From: Mycobacterium sp. 155
GTDB taxonomy: Bacteria; Actinomycetota; Actinomycetes; Mycobacteriales; Mycobacteriaceae
DNA: 64,000 bases
Assembly: GCF_000373905.1 (NCBI RefSeq)
Contig: NZ_KB892705.1
Location: forward strand, 310,001-374,000
Reading direction: 5' to 3'
The translations under genes were made by a program, and so were the position numbers. The notes below the pieces were generated by a model. It was given only the letters and a program-made list of their open reading frames with translations, was not told the origin of the DNA and made no database searches. Below, in pieces: positions 9,371 to 18,455 of this stretch. Each line of letters opens with the position of its first letter. The stretch's first letter is position 1.

Positions 9371-9419
9371 CGCTCACCTCCGCTAGTTTTTATAACAACT
9401 ATTTGTATAAACTATCCTC
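9371..9419. promoter_or_regulatory. AT-rich divergent promoter/operator between ctaD and ferredoxin-globin
   Basis: A 49-bp gap unusually AT-rich for this genome. It contains an imperfect dyad, TAGTTTTTATA (9384-9394) facing TATAAACTA (9406-9414), and an inner dyad ACAACTATTTGT (9395-9406). TAAACT (9408-9413) is 6 nt from the ferredoxin GTG, which has no Shine-Dalgarno, so that mRNA is probably leaderless. A repressor here could control both directions. The binding factor is unknown. Confidence 0.5.
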
Positions 9420-9767
9420 GTGACGTACGTGATCGGCAAGCCCTGTGTAGACGTGATGGACCGTGCTTGCGTCGAGGAATGCCCTGTCGACTGCATCTAC
9501 GAAGGCAGCCGGTCGCTCTACATCCATCCCGACGAATGTGTCGATTGCGGTGCCTGCGAACCGGTCTGCCCGGTCGAGGCCATCTACTACGAGGACGATC
9601 TGCCCACCGACCTCGAGCCTTACCAGGCCGACAACGCAGCCTTCTTCGCCGATACTCTGCCCGGTCGCGACGTGCCCCTCGGCTCGCCCGGCGGTGCGGC
9701 CAAGCTGGGGCCGATCGATGCCGATGCGCCATTGGTGGCGAGCCTCCCGCCGCAGCAGGAACCATGA
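9420..9767 (+). CDS. 7Fe ferredoxin [3Fe-4S][4Fe-4S] paired with a globin
   Basis: A 115-residue low-potential electron carrier, cytosolic. Cysteines C9, C17, C21, C25, C40, C43, C46 and C50 have the classic 7Fe pattern (CX7CX3CP ... CX2CX2CX3CP); by family rule C9, C17 and C50 hold the [3Fe-4S] cluster, C21, C40, C43 and C46 the [4Fe-4S], and C25 is free. The N-terminal 50 residues are nearly the same as in the second ferredoxin at 16952, but this one has a longer Pro/Ala-rich tail. Its stop overlaps the globin start by 4 bp (ATGA), so the two are made together. GTG 9420 lacks a ribosome site and is probably leaderless. It may supply electrons to the globin, which is an inference from coupling. 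Confidence 0.92.
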   Translation: MTYVIGKPCVDVMDRACVEECPVDCIYEGSRSLYIHPDECVDCGACEPVCPVEAIYYEDDLPTDLEPYQADNAAFFADTLPGRDVPLGSPGGAAKLGPIDADAPLVASLPPQQEP

Positions 9768-10222
9768 GCGCACCCGTTGTCGTCGTTCCGGTCGGTGATC
9801 TGGCCAACCGGGACGACGTGCATGCGCTGCTGTCGCGGTTCTATGGGCGGGTGCTGACCGACGATCTGCTCGCCGCCCCGTTCACCGAGATCCGGGAAAA
9901 GGGCCTGGCGTCGCACCTTCCCGTGATGTGCGATTTCTGGGAGACGGTGCTGTTCCGGGCCGGCCTCTACCGGGGCAGCGCGCTGGTGGTGCACCGGCAC
10001 GTCCATGATGACCATCCGCTGGCGTACCGGCACTTCATCCGGTGGCTGACGCTGTGGCTGGCCACCGTGGACGAGATGTATCGCGGGCCCGTTGCCGAAC
10101 AGGCCAAGACCCAGGCTCGGCGGATCGCGTGGGCGATGCACCGGCGGCTCACCGGAACCGACGCACCTGAACTCGACGCGTTCGTGCGGGAGGCCGATCC
10201 GGCGTTCAATCGGTCCGGGTGA
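9764..10222 (+). CDS. Group III truncated hemoglobin
   Basis: A 152-residue heme protein of the truncated globin group III (Campylobacter Ctb-like). Aligned by eye to Ctb: Tyr B10 = Y27 (FYGRV), distal His E7 = H51 (ASHLPVMCDFW), proximal His F8 = H77 (RGSALVVH) and Trp G8 = W94 (HFIRWL). These residues form the polar distal pocket linked to O2/NO chemistry in the group. M. tuberculosis has group I and II globins (glbN, glbO) but no group III that I know of. The 4-bp overlap with the ferredoxin and the nearby nitric oxide reductase suggest NO handling. It overlaps the convergent slipin gene by 17 bp. Confidence 0.88.
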   Translation: MSAPVVVVPVGDLANRDDVHALLSRFYGRVLTDDLLAAPFTEIREKGLASHLPVMCDFWETVLFRAGLYRGSALVVHRHVHDDHPLAYRHFIRWLTLWLATVDEMYRGPVAEQAKTQARRIAWAMHRRLTGTDAPELDAFVREADPAFNRSG

Positions 10223-11012
10223 CGCCGTTGATCAGTTCGCCGATCTTGTCGGTGACGGCAGGGTTTTTCAGGAACGGCGTGATGATGTCAACGGGTAGCG
10301 GGAAGACGACAGTCGAATTCTGGTCGGCACCCAGCTCCAACAATGTTTGGAGATAGCGCAGTTGCAGTGAGGCCGGGTTGCGCGAGAGGGTCTCGGCGGC
10401 CTGTCGCAACTCGTCGGAAGCCTGCAGTTCACCGCGGGCGTTGATCACCTTGGCGCGGCGTTCGCGTTCGGCCTCGGCCTCGCGTGCCATGGCTCGTTGC
10501 ATGGACTCCGGTATTTCCACATCCTTGATCTCGACGACGCGGACCTCCACACCCCATGGTGCGGTCTGGGTGTCGATGACGCTGCGCAGATCGACGTTGA
10601 GATCGTCGCGATGGGCCAGCAATGTGTCGAGATCCACGCGCCCCAGCAGCGACCGCAGCGTCGTCTGGGCGATCTGCGATGTCGCGACGGCGTAATTCTC
10701 TACTCCCAGAATCGCTTTGAGTGGATCGGTGACCTGAAACATCACCACGGCGTTGACCCGGGCCGGCACATTGTCCCGGGTGATCACCTCCTGCGGTGGG
10801 ATGGTGAGCGTGACCACCCGCTGATCGACCCGGATCATCCGGTCCGCCAACGGGATGAGACACGCCAGACCCGGTCCGTGGATCGGCCGTATCCGCCCGA
10901 GCCGAAACACCACACCACGCTCGTACTCGCGAAGAACCTTGAGCGACAGTATCGCCAGCCCGGCCAGCAGCACCACACCCATTCCGCCGAGGAACAGCCA
11001 AAGGGCCGTCAC
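10206..11012 (-). CDS. Slipin / SPFH (stomatin-type) membrane protein
   Basis: A 268-residue bacterial stomatin homologue. One N-terminal membrane helix (LWLFLGGMGVVLLAGLAILSL, about residues 4-24) is followed by an SPFH domain with the typical YERGVVFRLGRI, GPGL and VDQRV elements, then a charged helix (MAREAEAERERRAKV). Such proteins scaffold membrane microdomains and often partner with NfeD; no NfeD gene is present here. Start GTG 11012 has AAGGAG 5 nt upstream and overlaps the upstream gene's stop (GTGA), making it third in the nor operon. The ORF continues upstream, but that part is out-of-frame shadow of the neighbour. Role beside the NO reductase is unknown. Confidence 0.88.
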   Translation of the reverse strand: MTALWLFLGGMGVVLLAGLAILSLKVLREYERGVVFRLGRIRPIHGPGLACLIPLADRMIRVDQRVVTLTIPPQEVITRDNVPARVNAVVMFQVTDPLKAILGVENYAVATSQIAQTTLRSLLGRVDLDTLLAHRDDLNVDLRSVIDTQTAPWGVEVRVVEIKDVEIPESMQRAMAREAEAERERRAKVINARGELQASDELRQAAETLSRNPASLQLRYLQTLLELGADQNSTVVFPLPVDIITPFLKNPAVTDKIGELINGVTRTD

Positions 11013-11635
11013 CGCATCTCCTTTCGTTCGGTCCAACCACCGCCCCACCGAGTGGCGAAGCGATCGGCGGTCGTAGCGATCGCCTCCTGGGCATCGGAGC
11101 GGTGCGGAAGGTGACTTGGCGCGACCGCCGGGCTGGACCACAGATGGCGGGCCAGAGGGATGCTGGCGGCGACGACGACCACCGCGGTCACCGCGAGCAC
11201 CACCAGATCGCCGCCGGTGTGCTTGCTGAACCCCATGGCGATCAGCATGATCAGGGCCAATCCCGCTACCACACAGGCGATTCCGCGGTGGAACTGGCCG
11301 GCTTCCGAGTACGGCCACGGATCGATCTCGCGAGTGATCTCACGACCGCGATCGGAGGTGGTGCAGGTGGTCTTGACCGGGCAGCTGTTGCACACAGACG
11401 GTTTGGCGCGATAGCGCATGACCCGGCTGCCGGGGTCGAACGAGGTGGGCCACAACCACTGGTCCTGCGGACACAACCATGCGTCGTGGTCGGCGTGATA
11501 GCGGAAATTGCCGGTGCGCCAACGAGCTGCGCGAATCGACGTCCGGCGCGCCATCGAGTCGAAACCCCAGGCAACCGCCACCAGGCCGACGGCGTACCCG
11601 GCCATCAGCCACACCGAGATCGATGGCGGACTCAT
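11009..11635 (-). CDS. Membrane protein with transposase-like Cys cluster, nor operon
   Basis: A 208-residue protein between norZ and the slipin gene, joined to both by 4-bp stop/start overlaps. One hydrophobic segment lies near the N-terminus (about 8-24). Two more follow (about 120-138 and 144-160). Between them is a soluble section with WLCPQDQWLWP and then MRYRAKPSVCNSCPVKTTCT, followed by an Arg/Glu-rich stretch. This four-Cys arrangement looks like the zinc-binding C-terminal part of DDE transposases of the IS1182 type, but no catalytic domain is present. It probably binds zinc or Fe-S at the membrane face. Not recognised as a named family; function unknown. Confidence 0.75.
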   Translation of the reverse strand: MSPPSISVWLMAGYAVGLVAVAWGFDSMARRTSIRAARWRTGNFRYHADHDAWLCPQDQWLWPTSFDPGSRVMRYRAKPSVCNSCPVKTTCTTSDRGREITREIDPWPYSEAGQFHRGIACVVAGLALIMLIAMGFSKHTGGDLVVLAVTAVVVVAASIPLARHLWSSPAVAPSHLPHRSDAQEAIATTADRFATRWGGGWTERKEMR

Positions 11636-13959
11636 TGCGACTCGGCAGCGGCCTGCGGGGTGATCTCGGTGTAGAGCGGATGCTCCGGTAGCTCGTCGGC
11701 GGTCACACCAGATCTGAAGTGGCGCAATGCCTGCCAGGCGATCCAGACGAACGGCAGGATGCCGCCGACGATGAAGATGACATCGCCGGGTAGGCGCAGC
11801 CACTCCAGCACGGCATTGCCGGGGCGGGTGATGTAGCCCAATGACCGCGCCTCGAAGTAGCCCTCGTTGACCGAGTGGTAAAGCTGCAGGATGCCGAGCG
11901 GCAGCAGGCTGGCGAAGACCATCCAGGCCAGGCCGATGTTCAGGCACCAGAACGAAACCCGAGCCCACTTCTCGGGCCACTTGTCGGCCGGAATCACATA
12001 CCGGAACGCGAACATCGCCAGTCCGACGGCCAGCATGCCGTATACGCCCATCATGGCGCCGTGAGCGTGGTTGGCGGTCAACGCGGTACCGATCTGGTAG
12101 TAGGAAACGATCGGCAGGTTGACCAGGAAGCCGAAGATCCCGGCCCCGACAAAGTTCCAGAACCCGACCGCCACCAGGAACATGACCGCCCACCGATGCG
12201 GGAACGGTTTGGTGTCGCCGGCGGATCGTCGCGAACCCAGCTGCAGGAACGCCCAGGCCTCGATAGTCAGGAAGGTCAGCGGAATCACCTCGGCCGCCGA
12301 GAAGAACGCGCCGAGCGCCATGTGCTCCACCGGGGTGCCGGAGAAGTAGAGGTGGTGCATCGTGCCGATCACGCCGCCCGCGGAGTACAGGATGACGTCC
12401 AGGAAGATCACGCCCAGCGCGATGCGCTGGGTGACCACGCCGAGCATCACGAAGATGTAGGCAACCATCACCGTGGTGAACAGCTCGAGGAAGTCCTCCA
12501 CCCAGAGGTGCACCACCCAGAACCGCCAGAAGTCCGCGACCGACAGATGGGTGTCGCTACCGGCCAGCAGCCCGACGGCGTAGAACGCCGGGATCGCCAA
12601 GCCGGAGAAGAAGAACACCCACGGCATGTTCGACTTCGATTCACCCGCCAGGCGCGATCGCATGCCGCGCCAGATGATCGTGATCCAGAGGAACAGGCCG
12701 ACAACGAGCAGGATCTGCCACAGCCGGGGCAGATCGAGGTATTCCCACTGCTGGGAGAACAGCGACCCGGCCGGGATGATCCCGTAGATCGACAGTGCCT
12801 CGGAGAGCAACGAACCGACGACCACCACGACGACGGCGGCCAGCAGACCGTAGGTGAGCCAGTGCTGCCGGCGCGGCTCGCGGCGGGCGATGAACGGTGT
12901 CAGGAAGATCCCGCCTGCCAGGAATGCGGCGGCCGTCCAGAACAGCGACAGCTGCAGGTGCCAGGTCCGGGCCAGGTTGTAGGGCAGGATCGTGGCCAGG
13001 TTGATGCCGAAGAACGTGGCCAGGTCCGCTCGGTAGTGCTGGACCGCGGCGCCGAGCAGCGCTTGGGCCAGGAAGAGTACGGAGATGATCGCGAAGAACC
13101 AGATCGTCGCCCGCTGAGAGCGCGTCAGCGGAACTTCGCCCGGCTGCAGGAACGACACCGTGGGTGCTTCGGCACTGTGCCAGCCGATCTTCTGACTCCA
13201 GCGTCCGTAGACGGCGAACATGACGCCTGTGCCACCCAGCAGCACGATCAGCGAAAGCACCGACCAGATGACCAGTTGAGCGGTAGGTCCATTGTCGACG
13301 CGCGGTTCGGACGGCCAGTTGTTGGTGTAGCTGTAGTTGTGGCCGGGCCGGTCGGCGGCCGATGCCCACGCCGTCCACGCGAAAAACGCGGTGAGGTCGT
13401 GGATTTGCGCGGGATCGGTGATGAAGTCCGGGCGCAGGCCGTACTTGGTGGAGTCTTCGCCGAAGTAGCCGGCGTAGTAGTGGGTGACGTGGTCGAACGC
13501 CGCAGCCTGGTGGTCGGTGAATACCAGGGTGCGGGTTGCGGGGTCGTAGCGGTTCGTCCGGAACTCCGCGACCACTGCGTCGTGGGGCTCGGCTATGCCC
13601 TGCCTGCGCAGTTGGTCGGCGACATCTTCGGTCGCCCTGCGCAGATAGTCGGCGGTGTAGTCGGGTCCCAGGTAGGCGCCGTGGCCGACCACTGAGCCGT
13701 ACTCCTGCAGCCCGCGGGCTTGATAGAGCTCCTGCCCGCGGACGATGTCGGCACCGGTGAACACCACCCGGCCCGACTGTGTGACGACCTTGTCAGGCAG
13801 CGGCATCGACGCTGCGTAGGTGCGGTAGGCCAGGATGCCCATCACGAAGAATCCGAAGATCATGACCAGGGCCACGCCCTGGATCCAGCCTTTGCCGATC
13901 AGTCGTTGTGCCGACTGGTCGGCAGAGGTGGATGCGGAAGATGCGGGATAGGTTGCCAT
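11632..13959 (-). CDS. norZ: Quinol-dependent nitric oxide reductase (qNOR, NorZ)
   Basis: Reduces 2 NO to N2O using quinol electrons; a single-chain membrane heme-copper superfamily member of 775 residues, the usual qNOR size. An N-terminal helix (about 27-45) and a periplasmic domain resembling the NorC part but lacking a CXXCH heme site identify the quinol type. Metal residues readable by family alignment: H334 (TWHLQ, heme b), H484 and E488 (HLWVE), H535/H536 (FeB), H631 and H633 (NHAH, hemes b3 and b). ATG 13959 has GGGGGGA about 7 nt upstream. First gene of a three-gene overlapping operon. M. tuberculosis lacks a nor gene. No dedicated NO regulator is adjacent. Confidence 0.93.
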   Translation of the reverse strand: MATYPASSASTSADQSAQRLIGKGWIQGVALVMIFGFFVMGILAYRTYAASMPLPDKVVTQSGRVVFTGADIVRGQELYQARGLQEYGSVVGHGAYLGPDYTADYLRRATEDVADQLRRQGIAEPHDAVVAEFRTNRYDPATRTLVFTDHQAAAFDHVTHYYAGYFGEDSTKYGLRPDFITDPAQIHDLTAFFAWTAWASAADRPGHNYSYTNNWPSEPRVDNGPTAQLVIWSVLSLIVLLGGTGVMFAVYGRWSQKIGWHSAEAPTVSFLQPGEVPLTRSQRATIWFFAIISVLFLAQALLGAAVQHYRADLATFFGINLATILPYNLARTWHLQLSLFWTAAAFLAGGIFLTPFIARREPRRQHWLTYGLLAAVVVVVVGSLLSEALSIYGIIPAGSLFSQQWEYLDLPRLWQILLVVGLFLWITIIWRGMRSRLAGESKSNMPWVFFFSGLAIPAFYAVGLLAGSDTHLSVADFWRFWVVHLWVEDFLELFTTVMVAYIFVMLGVVTQRIALGVIFLDVILYSAGGVIGTMHHLYFSGTPVEHMALGAFFSAAEVIPLTFLTIEAWAFLQLGSRRSAGDTKPFPHRWAVMFLVAVGFWNFVGAGIFGFLVNLPIVSYYQIGTALTANHAHGAMMGVYGMLAVGLAMFAFRYVIPADKWPEKWARVSFWCLNIGLAWMVFASLLPLGILQLYHSVNEGYFEARSLGYITRPGNAVLEWLRLPGDVIFIVGGILPFVWIAWQALRHFRSGVTADELPEHPLYTEITPQAAAESQ

Positions 13960-14067
13960 CGACGGTCCCCCCAGCCGAACGGTGCGGAGTCCGGGCCGCA
14001 GACCCCCACGTGGAATTGACGACAACGCCAAAGTATCCAGTAGGAGGGGTCGATTTCACCGGTTTAG

Positions 14068-14081
14068 AGGAAATTGTTCCT
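14068..14081. promoter_or_regulatory. Short dyad upstream of norZ
   Basis: AGGAAATTGTTCCT has complementary ends (AGGAA/TTCCT) and an AT-rich core. It lies about 110 bp upstream of the norZ ATG, in the gap before fadH. It may be an operator for the nor operon, but dyads of this size arise by chance and no factor is known. Confidence 0.3.
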
Positions 14082-14107
14082 TCTTTTCCGTGTGCCCGCT
14101 CGATCGA

Positions 14108-16697
<2,590 letters not shown>

Positions 16698-16703
16698 GCC
16701 CGG

Positions 16704-16743
16704 ATTTTATGTGGGACCGGTGGTCCTATGCAACTGATTGCAT
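16704..16743 (-). promoter_or_regulatory. padR-fadH promoter with two stacked palindromes
   Basis: The -10 TAAAAT (minus strand, 16704-16709) is followed upstream by GGACCGGTGGTCC (16714-16726, perfect 5-bp arms) and then ATGCAACTGATTGCAT (16728-16743, perfect 6-bp arms). These occupy the spacer and -35 position, an ideal arrangement for repression by the PadR protein itself. Confidence 0.6.
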
Positions 16744-16895
16744 TGTGGGAAGTGCATGGGTGTGCCGACTGGTCGAGTTGTATCTGCAACGATTAGTATC
16801 AGTAACCGCGAGCCGCCGTTAACTGTGACGCGCAAAGTTAGGACACACTGAGACGAGCGTCCAGGAATGTGTAACGCATACTGGCCCCCGGGCTC

Positions 16896-16955
16896 ATGAG
16901 CCCTGACCACACCGAACCCGACCAGCAGCCCACTGGACAGGAGACACATCAGTGA
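16896..16955 (+). CDS. Possible 19-aa leader peptide before fdxC
   Basis: ATG 16896 opens a 19-codon frame whose TGA (16953-16955) overlaps the fdxC GTG as GTGA. The peptide is polar (starts [15 protein letters not shown]). There is no ribosome site before it, and the fdxC ribosome site (GGACAGGAGA) lies inside it. Could be a coupling leader, or chance. Confidence 0.25.
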   Translation: MSPDHTEPDQQPTGQETHQ

Positions 16956-17275
16956 CGTACGTCATTGCCGAACCCTGCGTCGACATCAAAGACAAGGCGT
17001 GCATCGAGGAATGCCCTGTCGACTGCATCTACGAGGGTTTACGCATGCTGTACATCCACCCCGACGAGTGCGTGGACTGCGGTGCGTGCGAACCGGTGTG
17101 CCCGGTCGAGGCCATCTACTACGAAGACGATGTGCCGGACCAGTGGGCCAGCTACACGCAGAGCAACGCGGACTTCTTCACCGAGTTGGGCTCTCCGGGC
17201 GGTGCTTCCAAGGTCGGCCAGACCGACAACGACCCGCAGGCCATCAAGGATTTACCGCCGCAGGGTGAGGACTGA
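16952..17275 (+). CDS. fdxC: 7Fe ferredoxin FdxC
   Basis: A 107-residue electron carrier with two clusters. Cysteines C9, C17, C21, C25, C40, C43, C46 and C50 match the 7Fe ferredoxin pattern, as in the paralogue at 9420. GTG 16952 is chosen because CAGGAGA precedes it by about 8 nt and MTYVIAEPC is the family N-terminus. Position between padR/fadH and dapC is the same as Rv1177 in M. tuberculosis. Cytosolic; the redox partner is not defined by context, although mycobacterial ferredoxins of this type often feed cytochromes P450. Confidence 0.95.
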   Translation: MTYVIAEPCVDIKDKACIEECPVDCIYEGLRMLYIHPDECVDCGACEPVCPVEAIYYEDDVPDQWASYTQSNADFFTELGSPGGASKVGQTDNDPQAIKDLPPQGED

Positions 17276-17301
17276 TCCTGCCGATTCGATCCCGCTCTGA
17301 C

Positions 17302-18402
17302 GTGGTCCGTGCACCGCGCTCGGCCGCTCTGCCGGTGTTCCCCTGGGACACCCTGGCCGAGGTGACCGCGCGCGCCCGTTCATACCCCGACGGCATCGTC
17401 GACCTCTCGGTGGGCACCCCGGTGGACCCGGTGGCCCCGCTGATCCGCGACGCACTCGCGTCTGCCAGCGCCGCACCCGGGTATCCGACCACCGCGGGTA
17501 CGCCCGCGCTGCGAGCATCGGCGACAGCCGCGTTGCGACGTCGATACGGCATCACCGAGCTGGCGCCCGATGCCGTGCTGCCGGTGATCGGCACCAAAGA
17601 ACTGATCGCCTGGCTGCCGACACTTCTCGGCCTCGACGCGCGCGATTCGGTGGTGGTCCCCGAGCTTGCGTACCCCACCTACGAGGTCGGGGCGCGCCTG
17701 GCGGGAGCGCAGGTCATTCGGGCCGATGCACTGACGCAGCTCGGTCCTCAGGTGCCCGCGCTGATCTACCTCAACTCGCCGAGCAACCCGACCGGGCGCG
17801 TGCTCGGGGTGGAACACCTGCGCAAGGTGGTGACTTGGGCTCGTGAGCGTGGTGTCCTCGTGGCGTCCGACGAGTGCTACCTCGGGCTCAGCTGGGAAGC
17901 CGACCCGGTCAGCGTGCTGCACCCGGCGGTGAGCGACGGTGACCACACCGGGCTGTTGGCCATCCACTCCCTGTCGAAGACATCGTCGCTGGCCGGTTAC
18001 CGCGCGGGGTTCGTCGCCGGGGATCCGGCGGTGGTCGCCGAGTTGCTGGCGGTGCGCAAGCACGCCGGCATGATCGTCCCGACACCGGTGCAGGCCGCCA
18101 TGGTGGCCGCTCTCGACGACGACGAACACGAAGCCGCGCAACGCGATCGGTATGCACGTCGCCGTGCGGTGCTCCTGCCTGCCTTCCGCTCGGCCGGGTT
18201 CGCGATCGAGCATTCCGAAGCCGGGCTGTACCTGTGGGCGAGTCGCGGCGAACCCTGCCGTGACACCGTCGCGTGGCTGGCCGAACGCGGCATCCTCGTG
18301 GCGCCGGGCGAGTTCTACGGTCCGGCCGGCGCGCAGCATGTTCGGGTCGCGTTGACGGCAACCGACGAACGCATCGACGCGGCCGTCGCACGCCTCGCCT
18401 GA
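17302..18402 (+). CDS. dapC: N-succinyldiaminopimelate aminotransferase DapC
   Basis: PLP-dependent class I/II aminotransferase acting on N-succinyl-LL-2-amino-6-oxopimelate in the succinylase branch of lysine/meso-diaminopimelate synthesis. The 366 residues include YLNSPSNPTG (substrate/PLP region), the SDECY motif, and the Schiff-base lysine K226 in SLSKTSSLAGYRAGF. GTG 17302 gives the expected N-terminus; it lies 26 bp after fdxC in the Rv1177-Rv1178 order. The other branch genes dapD and dapE are also in this window, about 11 kb downstream. Cytosolic. Confidence 0.93.
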   Translation: MVRAPRSAALPVFPWDTLAEVTARARSYPDGIVDLSVGTPVDPVAPLIRDALASASAAPGYPTTAGTPALRASATAALRRRYGITELAPDAVLPVIGTKELIAWLPTLLGLDARDSVVVPELAYPTYEVGARLAGAQVIRADALTQLGPQVPALIYLNSPSNPTGRVLGVEHLRKVVTWARERGVLVASDECYLGLSWEADPVSVLHPAVSDGDHTGLLAIHSLSKTSSLAGYRAGFVAGDPAVVAELLAVRKHAGMIVPTPVQAAMVAALDDDEHEAAQRDRYARRRAVLLPAFRSAGFAIEHSEAGLYLWASRGEPCRDTVAWLAERGILVAPGEFYGPAGAQHVRVALTATDERIDAAVARLA

Positions 18403-18442
18403 CCCCACCTGAACCCTCGGCGGAGAAACAGGCTTCGGCTCG

Positions 18443-18448
18443 TAGAGT
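18443..18448 (+). promoter_or_regulatory. -10 box of the acyl-CoA dehydrogenase gene
   Basis: TAGAGT lies 7 nt before ATG 18456, which has no Shine-Dalgarno; a leaderless transcript is likely. Confidence 0.45.
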
Positions 18449-18455
18449 TTCAGCC

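Noticed and set aside
8879..9763. Upstream extension of the globin frame across ctaD and ferredoxin
   Set aside because: The first 295 codons are antisense or out-of-frame to ctaD and ferredoxin; globin homology begins at ATG 9764.
11013..11318. N-terminal extension of the slipin frame
   Set aside because: Reads Arg/Gly-rich out-of-frame sequence of the upstream gene; GTG 11012 has AAGGAG and precedes the membrane helix.
11009..11635. Transposase fragment or insertion sequence
   Set aside because: Only the Cys cluster resembles a transposase; no DDE domain, inverted ends or frame decay, and the gene is tightly coupled in an operon.
11875..13695. 606-codon open frame antisense to norZ
   Set aside because: It mirrors norZ; the translation is Gln/His/Asp/Glu/Arg-rich with no domain, typical of antisense frames in high-GC genes.
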